The notes: generated by a model from the letters alone, not told the origin. A stretch of DNA of 64,000 bases from SUG1106 sp051883095 (GCA_051883095.1 JBJETB010000007.1:24911-88910), one strand, 5' to 3'; counted from the first letter of the stretch, positions 35,318 through 44,500 are shown. Program-made: numbers and translations.

Positions 35318-35441
35318 ATGATGACCTCCTCTCGTCTGTACTCCTCTGAATACAGACTCTATTGGTTTGTTGTAATAATTATACCATATGTTGTGTGAAA
35401 ATCCTATAGTAATTTAATGAAAAGCACAAAAATATTTATCT

Positions 35442-35605
35442 GCTGCCCGGCTGACCTGGTCTTTGCCCCCACACTTGCCTTTACCCGATTTTCGGAGGAC
35501 TTACTTCTAAGGTACGCCATGATCACTGCGGCTTCCTGCTCTGCAGCTTACGTGGATCCTTTTGCCCGCACCTGGCCTGGATTTTCAACCACAGACCCGG
35601 ACAGC
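35442..35605 (-). ncRNA. Structured RNA upstream of hpf/raiA, candidate raiA RNA
   Basis: The two ends pair: 5' GCTGTCCGG (35597-35605) with 3' CCGGGCAGC (35442-35450). Inside are small hairpins such as CTTA-GAAG-TAAG and CCGA-AAA-TCGG. A sigma-A promoter places the start at about 35605 and a T-rich run follows the 3' end. It lies immediately upstream of hpf (raiA) on the same strand with no open frame; the raiA RNA class of Firmicutes is defined by this location and similar size. I could not align it to the consensus from memory, so identity rests on context and structure. Confidence 0.65.
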
Positions 35606-35611
35606 AATTAT

Positions 35612-35640
35612 ATTGTATACGGTTTAAGGCATGTTGGCAA
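35612..35640 (-). promoter_or_regulatory. Sigma-A promoter of the candidate raiA RNA
   Basis: On the minus strand TTGCCA, 17-bp spacer, TACAAT; the predicted start matches the outer stem of the RNA. Confidence 0.7.
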
Positions 35641-35715
35641 GTGGCAATAAATGCACAGTATATTATTCTGTGTGCTAAAAAATAATATAACTGTAAAAAA
35701 CAACAGGAGGCTAAA

Positions 35716-36825
35716 GTGATTAATTTTTTTTACTGTACCAGGAACATAACAGGTCTCATTCTGATAATCAGTCCTCTGGTCGGATTTTTATTTATAGATT
35801 ATAATTTTACCCTTTCCATGGTTTTTATGTGCACTCTTGCGGCAGGTGTCATTCTCGGCTCCGCATGCTATGAACTGCTCAGCTTCAGGCTTTGGACAAG
35901 TCTGGCATCAGTTGCCGCCTGTCTGGGGGCACTGCTGCTTAACAGCGATGCTGCCGCTATGGAGGCTGCGCAGAATTTCCCGTATGCCGCATCAGCCGGT
36001 ATAGGTTTCATAGGTCTTTATGCCGGCGGTCTTGCGGCCATAGTTCCGGCAAACCTTCTCACCGGCTGGTTCCGGGCCAGCAAGACCCTTCTTACAGGTG
36101 CTGTTTACGGCATCTCTGTCATTGTGGGCGCCGGCATTGGTTCTTTCATGGAAAGGTATACTTATGCCGCTGTCATCATAAGTCTTGTTATGATGCTGGC
36201 CGGGACCATGTTTTTTCTGCAGAAACCGCCGGTTTTCATCAGCTCGCCTGTTAAATGCGAAGACAGACGTTTTATCTGCGGCAAAAGAGCAGTGACCATC
36301 AAACTCTTTTTTTTCATACTGGCTGCAAGTTTCGCTGCCGGACTGACCATGTTCAGACCTGAAGGTGAACCTGTCAGCAGTTTTTTCATTTCTCCTGATC
36401 AGGTTTTTTTCATGGGACTGGCAGCCGGTCCATTGGCAGCAGGCCTGATTACCGAGTACAAAAGCGCTTACGGCGGATGCATTTCAGTAATTTTTCTGGC
36501 AGAACTTTCTGTATTTTCTTTTGACGGCATACTTCCCGCCCCGGCACATTATATAAGCAGCCTCACCTGCGGCATGTGTCTTTCTGCCATGACGGTAATT
36601 ATACCGATTGCAGTATACTACACCTACGGACCTCAAGGATATAACAGTTGTCTGTATAAAGTCTGGGCGGCACTTCCGACAGGACTTGCCATAGCATGTG
36701 CGGTACAAAGTTTCTCGGAATACAGCCAGGGAGTGGAAACATCCATATGCCTGATGACTATGCTTGTAGCTTGTTTCTTCACCATTTTTTCAGCATGGAA
36801 ACACAGATTCATACTTTTAAAATAG
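35716..36825 (+). CDS. Multi-span membrane protein, possibly MFS-like
   Basis: 369 residues with about ten to twelve hydrophobic segments and a charged loop at about 175-195. The segment PANLLTGWFRASKTLLTGAVYGISVIVGAGIGSFM resembles the helix 4-5 region of major facilitator proteins, but I see no firm family signature. GTG start with AGGAGG 5 nt upstream. It is a single gene 75 bp ahead of an ABC exporter and may be unrelated to it. Function unknown. Confidence 0.75.
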   Translation: MINFFYCTRNITGLILIISPLVGFLFIDYNFTLSMVFMCTLAAGVILGSACYELLSFRLWTSLASVAACLGALLLNSDAAAMEAAQNFPYAASAGIGFIGLYAGGLAAIVPANLLTGWFRASKTLLTGAVYGISVIVGAGIGSFMERYTYAAVIISLVMMLAGTMFFLQKPPVFISSPVKCEDRRFICGKRAVTIKLFFFILAASFAAGLTMFRPEGEPVSSFFISPDQVFFMGLAAGPLAAGLITEYKSAYGGCISVIFLAELSVFSFDGILPAPAHYISSLTCGMCLSAMTVIIPIAVYYTYGPQGYNSCLYKVWAALPTGLAIACAVQSFSEYSQGVETSICLMTMLVACFFTIFSAWKHRFILLK

Positions 36826-36900
36826 CCATGCAGATGGTATAATATATATTTACAAAATCATGTGACCGACATACCTTAATATATATTCACGGAGGAAAAA

Positions 36901-37605
36901 ATGAGCGCTTTTGTTAAATTCGATCATGTAAAAAAAGTGTATAAGATGGGGGAGGTTTCCATAGAAGCTCTGCGGGACGCTTCCTTCGAAATAGAAAAAG
37001 GTGAAATTTGCGTTATTGTCGGACCGTCCGGCGCAGGCAAAACCACTCTTCTCAATATTCTGGGCGGCATGGATGCCCTTACGGAAGGCCATGTTTATCT
37101 GGACGGAAGCGATATTTCCGGATACTCCTCCAGACAGCTCACTACATACAGACGCCACGAAATCGGCTTCGTATTCCAGTTCTACAACCTGGTGCAGAAC
37201 CTTACAGCTCTGGAGAACGTCTCTCTGGCCACACAGATATGCAATAATCCGATGGATTCAGCTGAAGCTCTCACCAAGGTAGGCCTTGCTGACAGACTTG
37301 ACAACTTCCCGGCTCAGCTTTCAGGAGGTGAACAGCAGCGTGTGGCTATCGCAAGAGCCCTAGCAAAAAATCCAAAGCTTCTTCTTTGCGATGAACCTAC
37401 CGGAGCGCTGGACTACAATACAGGCAAAGCCATTCTCAAACTTCTTCAGGACACAGCTCATGACACAGGCATGACTGTAATCATAATCACTCATAACCAG
37501 GCCATAACTCCTATGGCGGACAGAATTATCCACGTAAAAAACGGCACTGTTTCTTCTGTAGAAATCAATCAGAACAAGATACCGGTAGAAAATATCGAGT
37601 GGTAG
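36901..37605 (+). CDS. MacB/LolD-type ABC transporter ATP-binding protein
   Basis: 234 residues. Walker A is GPSGAGKTT, signature LSGGEQQRVAIARAL, Walker B LLLCDEPTGALD, H-loop IIITHNQ. This subgroup pairs with FtsX/MacB-type permeases rather than importers. Strong RBS GGAGG. The permease gene follows after 17 nt. A TATAAT at 36838-36843 may be its -10. Confidence 0.93.
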   Translation: MSAFVKFDHVKKVYKMGEVSIEALRDASFEIEKGEICVIVGPSGAGKTTLLNILGGMDALTEGHVYLDGSDISGYSSRQLTTYRRHEIGFVFQFYNLVQNLTALENVSLATQICNNPMDSAEALTKVGLADRLDNFPAQLSGGEQQRVAIARALAKNPKLLLCDEPTGALDYNTGKAILKLLQDTAHDTGMTVIIITHNQAITPMADRIIHVKNGTVSSVEINQNKIPVENIEW

Positions 37606-37622
37606 AAAGGCTGGCCTGAATT

Positions 37623-40607
37623 ATGAAAAACATGATGACTAAATCTACACTGCGGGAAATCAGAGGCAGCTTCACCAGATGGCTGGCCATACTTGCCATC
37701 GTCATGCTTGGCGTCGGGTTTTTCTGCGGTCTCAAGGTCTGCAAGGATGCCTTCACCCTTACCGGAGACACCTATCTGGACGAACACAACCTCTTCGACT
37801 ATGAGCTGATTTCCACACTGGGTCTGGACGAGGAAAGCGTGGATACCATCAGTTCAGTTGAAGGTGTAAGATATGCGGAAGGTTCCCGGTCGGCAGACAT
37901 TCTCTTCGAGGAAGAAGACAGTGAAAACGGCGAAAATGTGGCCAAGCTCCACACCGTAAGTGAAAAAATAAGCACTCTTTCCCTCGTGGAAGGCCGTATG
38001 CCTGAAAGCGCTGACGAATGCGTCGTTGATTCCCTGCATTTCAGTTCAGACGACCTGGGCAAAACCATAAAGTTAACCGACGGAAACGAGGAGGATACTC
38101 TTGATATGCTGGCAGTCCGCGAATATACCATAACCGGTCTGGCAACCTCTCCTCTCTACCTTAACTTTGAACGAGGCTCCACATCTCTGGGCGACGGCAA
38201 GGTAGCTGCATTCATATACATAACCCCCGAAGCCTGGGACTGCGATTACTATACGGAAATCTATGTTGACCTGGAAAAAACGGCCCCTATTTTTACCGAT
38301 GAATATAAGGAAATCGCTGACAGCATGGAGGATCCTCTCACCGATGCGCTGGAAAGCTGCGGTACCGCCAGATACGATGAAATAATGGATGAGGCCAACG
38401 ACAAGCTGTCTGATGCTGAAGAAAAACTGGCCGATGCCAAGGCTGACCTGGCCGATGGTGAAAAGAAACTCAGGGATAACGAAAAGAAACTGGCAGACGC
38501 CGAAAAAGAAATAAGAGATAACGAAAAGAAACTTGACGACTCCGAAAAGGACCTGAAAAATGCAAAGTCCGAGTACGAGGACGGTGTCGAAAAATACAAC
38601 ATTGAAAAAGCTGATGCCTACGCACAGCTTGACCAGCTCAAGGCTCAGGTGGATATGGCAGCAGGTACACCGTACTATGACCAGTATCTGGCTCAGTACA
38701 CTCAGGCCAAAGCTCAGGCAGACAGCCAGTTTGAGGCCGCATGGGCGGAACTGGAAAAAGCACGTCTGGAAATAGAAAAAGGCGAAAAGAAAATATCGGA
38801 CGGCAGACAGGAACTCAAGGATGCCAGATCCGACCTGGCCGACGGCAGGAAAAAGATTGCCGACGGAAAGCAGGAAATCGCTGACGGCAAGAAAAAAATT
38901 GCCGACGCCGAAGAAGAACTGGACGATGCCAGGGATGAAATCGATGACATAGAGCATCCTGACACCTACGTTCTCGGCAGGGATACCAATATAGGCTATG
39001 TCTGCTTTGAAAACGATTCAGGCATAGTGGATGGAATCGCCAAGCTGTTCCCTGTCTTCTTCTTTATCGTAGCTGCACTGGTGGTTATGACCACCATGAC
39101 AAGAATGGTGGATGAGCAGCGTACACAGATAGGTGTGCTTAAAGCACTTGGTTACAGCAGAAACACCATTCTGAAAAAATATGTGATATACTCGGCAAGC
39201 GCCACTCTCATCGGAGGACTGACAGGATTCATTTCCGGTTCCTATGCTTTCCCTTGGGTAATATGGGCTGCCTACGGAATGATGTACAACTTCTCTGATA
39301 TAATTTTCGTAATAGACTGGAAACTGGGCGGATTGTCCATCCTGGCTGCACTGGTATGTGCTGTGGGAAGCACTATTTTCTCCTGCTACAGAGAACTTAA
39401 GGAAGTACCTTCGCAGCTCATCAGACCTAAGACACCTGCCATGGGCAAACGCATACTTCTGGAGCGCGTCGGCTTCATCTGGAAGAGACTTTCCTTCCTG
39501 CGCAAGGTTTCAATGCGTAATATTTTCCGCTACAAAAAACGTTTCTTCATGATGGTCATAGGTGTATGCGGCTGTACAGCCCTTCTGGTAGCCGCCTTCG
39601 GCATTAACGACTCCATAAAGAACGTGGTTTCCGACCAGTACGATAACATATTCCATGTGGACTATACGGTTACCTTCGACAAGGACCTCACCTCAGATGA
39701 ACAGCAGGAATTCATGGATGAGAACAGCAGCGTAATTTCAGACTGTATTTTCCTGAATACTCTTTCTGTGGACGCCCATGCAGGCAATGCCGTTAAATCA
39801 GTAAACATGGTAGTGGCAGAGCAGGATGCTCCTATAGAAAAGTTTATCGACCTTCACAATGAGGACGGTCCTATCGCCTTCCCGGGTGACGGAGAATGCG
39901 TCATAAACGAAAATCTGGCTCAGAAACTGGGACTTGAGGTCGGAGATACTCTCACCGTATTCGACAGCGACATGCGGGAAATGAATCTTAAGATTGCGGC
40001 GCTCTGTGAAAACTACGTATATCACTACGTATACCTTAACCGTACTTCCTACGAAGAGCAGTGGGGACATATGGAAACCAATACAGCTTTTGTGCTTGGA
40101 TCAGACACGAGCGGAGGCGGTGCATATCTGATGAATGCGGACAATGTAGCTTCCGTTTCCATCACTAAGGATTTCCGCGACCGTATTTCCAATATGATGA
40201 AGAGCATGAACTACATAATCATGCTGGTGGTTGGCTGTGCCGGCGCTCTTGCCTTCATAGTTCTTTACAACCTGACCAACATCAACATTACGGAACGTAT
40301 AAGGGAAATAGCCACCATCAAGGTGCTGGGCTTCTATCCTAACGAAACCTCGGCTTATGTTTTCCGTGAAAACATAATGCTGACGGCTATTGCGGCACTG
40401 ATAGGTCTTCCTATAGGAAAGCTTCTCCACACCTTTATCATCAGCCAGATACAGATCGACCTGCTGAGCTTCAATATGCACATACAGCCTTTCAGCTATG
40501 TGCTGGCTGTTGTAATGACCTTTGTTTTTGCAGGCATAGTTAACTTCGTAATGTACTTCAGACTGGAAAAGATCAGCATGACTGAATCCCTGAAGTCGAT
40601 TGAATAA
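37623..40607 (+). CDS. FtsX/MacB-type ABC permease with long extracellular coiled coil
   Basis: 994 residues. One membrane helix near residue 20-40, then a large extracellular domain. Two FtsX-type permease blocks follow (about 475-600 and 860-990). Residues about 255-445 are a charged seven-residue repeat coiled coil (for example DGEKKLRDNEKKLADAEKEI), broken near the middle by a Tyr/Gln-rich stretch. Such permeases act with a MacB-type ATPase as mechanotransmission machines, exporting lipids or peptides or activating cell-wall hydrolases. The substrate cannot be read. The terminator at 40630-40673 closes the two-gene unit. Confidence 0.9.
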   Translation: MKNMMTKSTLREIRGSFTRWLAILAIVMLGVGFFCGLKVCKDAFTLTGDTYLDEHNLFDYELISTLGLDEESVDTISSVEGVRYAEGSRSADILFEEEDSENGENVAKLHTVSEKISTLSLVEGRMPESADECVVDSLHFSSDDLGKTIKLTDGNEEDTLDMLAVREYTITGLATSPLYLNFERGSTSLGDGKVAAFIYITPEAWDCDYYTEIYVDLEKTAPIFTDEYKEIADSMEDPLTDALESCGTARYDEIMDEANDKLSDAEEKLADAKADLADGEKKLRDNEKKLADAEKEIRDNEKKLDDSEKDLKNAKSEYEDGVEKYNIEKADAYAQLDQLKAQVDMAAGTPYYDQYLAQYTQAKAQADSQFEAAWAELEKARLEIEKGEKKISDGRQELKDARSDLADGRKKIADGKQEIADGKKKIADAEEELDDARDEIDDIEHPDTYVLGRDTNIGYVCFENDSGIVDGIAKLFPVFFFIVAALVVMTTMTRMVDEQRTQIGVLKALGYSRNTILKKYVIYSASATLIGGLTGFISGSYAFPWVIWAAYGMMYNFSDIIFVIDWKLGGLSILAALVCAVGSTIFSCYRELKEVPSQLIRPKTPAMGKRILLERVGFIWKRLSFLRKVSMRNIFRYKKRFFMMVIGVCGCTALLVAAFGINDSIKNVVSDQYDNIFHVDYTVTFDKDLTSDEQQEFMDENSSVISDCIFLNTLSVDAHAGNAVKSVNMVVAEQDAPIEKFIDLHNEDGPIAFPGDGECVINENLAQKLGLEVGDTLTVFDSDMREMNLKIAALCENYVYHYVYLNRTSYEEQWGHMETNTAFVLGSDTSGGGAYLMNADNVASVSITKDFRDRISNMMKSMNYIIMLVVGCAGALAFIVLYNLTNINITERIREIATIKVLGFYPNETSAYVFRENIMLTAIAALIGLPIGKLLHTFIISQIQIDLLSFNMHIQPFSYVLAVVMTFVFAGIVNFVMYFRLEKISMTESLKSIE

Positions 40608-40629
40608 TCATTGCTTCCGGACATAAGAA

Positions 40630-40673
40630 GTCCCCGGGCTCACTTCGCTTTGAAGGTCCGGGGACTGTTTTTA
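40630..40673. terminator. Bidirectional terminator between the ABC permease and thioesterase
   Basis: AGTCCCCGG (40630-40638) pairs with CCGGGGACT (40658-40666), followed by GTTTTTA on the plus strand. The two genes converge here. Confidence 0.88.
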
Positions 40674-41432
40674 TCCGTTCAGTTTTTCTAAAGTGAACTC
40701 CGCTTCAACGTTCAGCTCACCGTCGCTGCGGAAGGTACGGAAAAGATATTTATCATCAGGTGTTTTCAGCCTTTTAATCTCTATGGTCTCTCCGAGAGGT
40801 GCCTCCTTGCTGAAATGAATTCTCATAACAGTTACTCGATGAGTGCCTGCCGCAAGCTCCGGTATATAGTCGCAAAGCATATCCACATAGTTGGTGTTGT
40901 TCATGTGGCCGTTGTAATCCACGTCGCTGAGCTTTACAGTCTTGACACCGACAGGCTCAGATGCTTCCATAGTCTCTCCGTCCTCCCGGCTTATCTTGAA
41001 CTTGCTGCCCGGCATCACGTCCACATATTCGTCCATGGTGTAGTTGGAAAAATCCACTTCATCTACTTTCATTATCTTACGTGTTTCCGAGTTTACAAGT
41101 GTCCACTGGCTGGAAATCATGGCTGCTGTTTCTCCGTTTTTACGCACCAGATAGTTTCTCAGGAAAGTGGCTCTCACGCTTGGGCACGGCCATGTGAAAA
41201 CCTCTATCTCCTCGTCTAAGGAAACCTCCTGCGGTATTATCATGTCAAGACGGCTCAGCATGAGGGCCTGTCCCTTATCCAGCAGCTCGTCGTAGGAAGG
41301 TCTCTGATCTGCCATCTGCCGCGAGCCGCATTCCTGCATTTCTCTCAGCAGCCCTGCCGGACGGGCTTTCCTGTTCATATCAACATTGTAGACGTTAATG
41401 CTGCTTTTATATCCGTAAACGTCTTCTCTCAT
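40671..41432 (-). CDS. Acyl-ACP thioesterase
   Basis: About 253 residues. Two hotdog domains; the C-terminal one has VKLSDVDYNGHMNNTNYVDMLCDYIPE with the D-x-N-x-H-x-N-N pattern of the plant-type/bacterial acyl-ACP thioesterase family (PF01643). It releases fatty acids from acyl carrier protein. Start at 41432: GAGGA about 8 nt upstream; the frame reaches 41576 but overlaps proC. The fatty acid released is unknown. Confidence 0.9.
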   Translation of the reverse strand: MREDVYGYKSSINVYNVDMNRKARPAGLLREMQECGSRQMADQRPSYDELLDKGQALMLSRLDMIIPQEVSLDEEIEVFTWPCPSVRATFLRNYLVRKNGETAAMISSQWTLVNSETRKIMKVDEVDFSNYTMDEYVDVMPGSKFKISREDGETMEASEPVGVKTVKLSDVDYNGHMNNTNYVDMLCDYIPELAAGTHRVTVMRIHFSKEAPLGETIEIKRLKTPDDKYLFRTFRSDGELNVEAEFTLEKLNG

Positions 41433-41476
41433 TTTATCTTCCTCTCTTTTCTTGTGTCTTATTGTTTTGTTGTCCG

Positions 41477-42262
41477 TTATTCCAGTACCGCGTCCACCGC
41501 TTTGATAAAGGCGCTTCTGATGCCGCTTTCCTCCAGCGATGCCACGCCTTTTATGGTCGTTCCTCCCGGCGAGCATACTCTGTCTTTAAGCTCTCCCGGA
41601 TGAAGCCCGGTCTTAAGCATAAGTTCCGCCGTACCTGCCATGGTGGTGCATGCCAGCTCGTAGGCAGTCTTTCGGGCGATTCCATTCTTTACGGCGCCGT
41701 CGGCTATTGCCTCTATGACCATATCGAAAAACGCAGGGCCGCAGCCTGATACAGCCGTTGCCGCATCCATAAGGCGGCTCGGGATGGTGATAACCGTTCC
41801 CAGTGCTGACAGAATATCCGTTACGGCAAGCCTGTCCTCATCCTTCAGGCTTCCTGTTTCTTCCATGATAAAAGTGCCTTTTCCCACTGCTACAGGAGTG
41901 TTAGGCATAATGTACTGCACCGCTGTTTCTCTGCAGTCTATGTGGGCGGAGTAAGTCTCAAAATCCCATCCTGCCGCTACGGAAATCAGATTTTTTCCCT
42001 TGAGCCTGCTTTCTCCCAGCTCTCTCAGGACGTCCTCTATCTGGTATGGCTTGCATGCCACTATGAGAGTGTCACAGCTTTCTGACAGCTCTATAAGGGA
42101 AGCGCACGGTGTAAATCCCAGGCGCTCTGCATTGTTCTTCAGTTTTTCCTGATTGGGTGCATAGGCGAAAATGCTGCCGGCGCACACCTTTCCTGATGTG
42201 ATAAATCCCTCAGCCATGGCCTGAGCCATATTTCCCATTCCTATAAATCCGAATTTCTTCAT
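41477..42262 (-). CDS. proC: Pyrroline-5-carboxylate reductase
   Basis: 261 residues. Rossmann start KKFGFIGMGNMAQAMAEGF (G-x-G-x-M/A-x-A) for NAD(P)H; the family signature near the C terminus reads GGTTIKGVASLEESGIR, with ELKDRVCSPGGTT matching the ProC consensus. Catalyses the last step of proline synthesis. 36 nt after exoA and 44 nt before the thioesterase; likely one transcript. Confidence 0.95.
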   Translation of the reverse strand: MKKFGFIGMGNMAQAMAEGFITSGKVCAGSIFAYAPNQEKLKNNAERLGFTPCASLIELSESCDTLIVACKPYQIEDVLRELGESRLKGKNLISVAAGWDFETYSAHIDCRETAVQYIMPNTPVAVGKGTFIMEETGSLKDEDRLAVTDILSALGTVITIPSRLMDAATAVSGCGPAFFDMVIEAIADGAVKNGIARKTAYELACTTMAGTAELMLKTGLHPGELKDRVCSPGGTTIKGVASLEESGIRSAFIKAVDAVLE

Positions 42263-42298
42263 CTTGTTTTCTCCTTATTTTTCACGTCACTTACCGGA

Positions 42299-43051
42299 TT
42301 ATTCAATCTCGAGTTCTACCGGGCAATGGTCAGAGCCAAAAACCTCAGTATGAATTTTGGCACTCTTGAGGCGGCTTTCCATATCAGACGATGCCAGGAA
42401 ATAGTCGATTCTCCATCCTGCATTCTTCTCTCTGGCTTTGAAACGGTATGACCACCATGAATATATGCCCTCCTCATCGGGATAAAAATATCTGAAGGTG
42501 TCGATGAATCCGCTTTCAAGCAGCTGTGTCATCTTGCTTCTTTCCTCGTCGGTAAATCCCGCATTGCGGCGGTTTGTCTTAGGGTTCTTAAGGTCGATTT
42601 CCTTATGTGCCACATTCATGTCGCCTGTTACGATTACCGGCTTTTTAGTATTGAGCTGAAGCAGAAATGCTCTGAAATCGTCTTCCCACTTCATCCGGTA
42701 GTCCAGTCGCTTAAGCTCGTCCTGGGAGTTCGGTGTGTAGACGGTGACCATATAGAAGTCGTCGAATTCCAGTGTTATCACTCTGCCTTCGTGGTCGTGC
42801 TCGTCTATATCTATGCCATATGCCACACTGATGGGTTCCCTTTTAGTAAAAACCGCCGTTCCGGAATAGCCCTTCTTGTCGGCGTAGTTCCAGTACTGGT
42901 GATATCCCGGCAGGTCCATTTCTATCTGGCCTGCCTGCAGTTTGGTCTCCTGCAGACAGAAAATATCCGCATCTATATTGTTGAAAAATTCCATAAAATT
43001 CTTTCCCATAACGGCTCTGAGACCGTTAACGTTCCATGAAATCAGTCGCAT
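42299..43051 (-). CDS. exoA: Exodeoxyribonuclease III / AP endonuclease
   Basis: 250 residues, Exo III fold: MRLISWNVNGLRAVMGK, LQETKLQ (metal Glu), VTGDMNVAH (Asp/Asn), and the C-terminal WRIDYFLAS and FGSDHCPVELE (catalytic His). Repairs abasic sites and trims 3' ends. It overlaps the HxlR gene by 10 nt. Confidence 0.95.
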   Translation of the reverse strand: MRLISWNVNGLRAVMGKNFMEFFNNIDADIFCLQETKLQAGQIEMDLPGYHQYWNYADKKGYSGTAVFTKREPISVAYGIDIDEHDHEGRVITLEFDDFYMVTVYTPNSQDELKRLDYRMKWEDDFRAFLLQLNTKKPVIVTGDMNVAHKEIDLKNPKTNRRNAGFTDEERSKMTQLLESGFIDTFRYFYPDEEGIYSWWSYRFKAREKNAGWRIDYFLASSDMESRLKSAKIHTEVFGSDHCPVELEIE

Positions 43052-43395
43052 TTTTTAGCCTCCTTCTTCATCATATCCTCGCCCCAGTCGCTGAGCTGCT
43101 CCAGAATAGGCATGAGGCGGTCGCACATTTCCGTGGATGAATACTCTACCCTGATAGGCACCTCCAGGTATTCTCTGCGTTCCACCAGTCCCTCTTCCTC
43201 CAGTTCCTTCAATGAGCTGGCCAGAACCGTGTTGGAAATGCCGTCCAGTTTTCGCCTCAGTTCGTTATATCTCATTGTTCCCTTGTTGTTCAGCGAGCAG
43301 ATTATCTGCATCTTCCACTTGCCGCCGATGATGGACATGGCGTAATTCAGCGGACACTTTTCCAGACATGGGCAGTCGTAATGTGTTTCTATCAT
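43042..43395 (-). CDS. HxlR-family transcriptional regulator
   Basis: 117 residues, winged helix. GGKWKMQIICSLNNKGTMRYNELRRKLDGISNTVLASSLKELEEEGLVERREY is the HxlR signature. The N terminus has CPCLEKCPL; Cys near this position is redox-active in some family members, so redox or electrophile sensing is possible. It is divergent from a LysE-type exporter; a 10+10 palindrome lies between them. Confidence 0.92.
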   Translation of the reverse strand: MIETHYDCPCLEKCPLNYAMSIIGGKWKMQIICSLNNKGTMRYNELRRKLDGISNTVLASSLKELEEEGLVERREYLEVPIRVEYSSTEMCDRLMPILEQLSDWGEDMMKKEAKKCD

Positions 43396-43421
43396 GTTGC
43401 CTCCTTTCAGGCAGCGGTAAG

Positions 43422-43446
43422 ATTTTTATTACTTGATAATAAAAAT
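43422..43446. promoter_or_regulatory. Palindromic operator candidate for the HxlR regulator
   Basis: ATTTTTATTA, 5-nt spacer CTTGA, TAATAAAAAT: a perfect 10-bp inverted repeat between the HxlR gene and the exporter promoter (-35 begins 9 bp away). Confidence 0.65.
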
Positions 43447-43454
43447 TTGCGTTA

Positions 43455-43482
43455 TTGACTTTGCTGTCAGTGATACTATAAT
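43455..43482 (+). promoter_or_regulatory. Sigma-A promoter of the LysE-family exporter
   Basis: TTGACT, 16-bp spacer, TATAAT, 70 bp upstream of the start codon. Confidence 0.75.
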
Positions 43483-43551
43483 TATAGCAGGTAAGAAAAA
43501 AAGAGCAAGTTTCTTTTGCATATAACTTTCGCATTGAGGAGGAAAATTTTT

Positions 43552-44175
43552 ATGGATATCTACCTTCAGGGACTGACTCTGGGTCTGGCATATTGCGCAC
43601 CTATAGGGCTTCAGAATTTATTCGTTATCAACACTGCACTTACACAGCCACGCAAAAGGGTTGCAGCCACCGTGCTCATCGTTCTGTTTTTTGACATTTC
43701 TCTGGGTATGGCCTGCTTCTTCGGAATCGGTGCTGTAATGAGTGCATCTCCAATACTGGAAATGATTATCCTGCTGGTGGGAAGCCTTATAGTAATGTGG
43801 ATCGGTCAGGGGCTGGTTCGCTCCAAAGACACCATGGATACCAGCACCAAGGTTGACATTCCCATTGCCAAGGTCATTACAACCGCCTGCGTTGTAACCT
43901 GGTTCAATCCGCAGGCCCTCATCGACGGCTCCATGATGCTGGGCGCATTCAAGGCCACTCTTCCTGAGGGCACCGACTTTCTGTTTGCAGGGGGCTTTGC
44001 CAGCGCATCTGTACTGTGGTTTTCCGGCATTTCGCTGATAATTTCACTGTTCAGTGCAAAAATCACCGACAAGACACTCCGCGTCATCAACATCGTATGC
44101 GGTATAGTAATCATCTTCTACGGCCTGAAGCTGTTCTGGAGCTTTATCCAGATGGTGATTCCGTATTTCGGATAG
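43552..44175 (+). CDS. LysE-family exporter
   Basis: About 207 residues with six membrane helices. The N terminus QGLTLGLAYCAPIGLQNLFVI is the LysE/RhtB start (A/G-x-P-G/I-Q-N), and NPQALIDG in the middle is typical of the ArgO/LysE branch. Exports basic or other amino acids. ATG at 43552 with GAGGAGG 8-10 nt upstream; an in-frame ATG 36 nt earlier lacks one. Possibly controlled by the divergent HxlR regulator. Confidence 0.9.
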   Translation: MDIYLQGLTLGLAYCAPIGLQNLFVINTALTQPRKRVAATVLIVLFFDISLGMACFFGIGAVMSASPILEMIILLVGSLIVMWIGQGLVRSKDTMDTSTKVDIPIAKVITTACVVTWFNPQALIDGSMMLGAFKATLPEGTDFLFAGGFASASVLWFSGISLIISLFSAKITDKTLRVINIVCGIVIIFYGLKLFWSFIQMVIPYFG

Positions 44176-44218
44176 ATTTTTCTGTTGTGATAGCTTTTTC
44201 CATATTATGGTGTATGAA

Positions 44219-44434
44219 GGTTTTCCTAAACCGCTTAATTGTTTTCTTTTTGGAAACAAAACAGGCCTTTTGGAAAACCTTCTTTCATATTGTTACATGT
44301 ATTCTATATTGTGGTAAGGGATTCTGCCGAAATTCATGGTTTTTTCTTCTATAAAAGTCGCTGCATACCATTTTGTTTTCCAAAACCGTCGTATTGTTTT
44401 CTCGCGGAAAACATTTTGGCCATTTTGGAAAACC
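44219..44434. repeat. Two copies of a 61-bp nested palindrome
   Basis: Units 44219-44279 and 44374-44434 have the same length and about three quarters identity by eye. Each holds an outer inverted repeat (GGTTTTCC..GGAAAACC in the first, GTTTTCCAAAA..TTTTGGAAAAC in the second) around an inner one (TTGTTTTC..GAAACAA / TGTTTTC..GAAAACA). A 94-bp AT-rich spacer separates them. The set lies in the 325-bp gap between the exporter and tRNA-Pro. No open frame is supported. Confidence 0.85.
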
Positions 44435-44459
44435 GGCAGATAAATCTTCAATTTAACAC

Positions 44460-44488
44460 TTGAAAAAGCTGCCGGGTTGTGCTATTAT
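44460..44488 (+). promoter_or_regulatory. Promoter of tRNA-Pro
   Basis: TTGAAA, 17-bp spacer, TATTAT, about 12 bp before the tRNA. Confidence 0.75.
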
Positions 44489-44500
44489 ATTCCATGCCGC

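Noticed and set aside
35442..35605. 6S RNA, cobalamin riboswitch or SRP RNA
   Set aside because: The motifs I know for these are not found and the place next to hpf fits raiA RNA better.
35417..35650. 77-residue plus-strand open frame
   Set aside because: It overlaps the structured RNA, has no ribosome site and no recognisable sequence.
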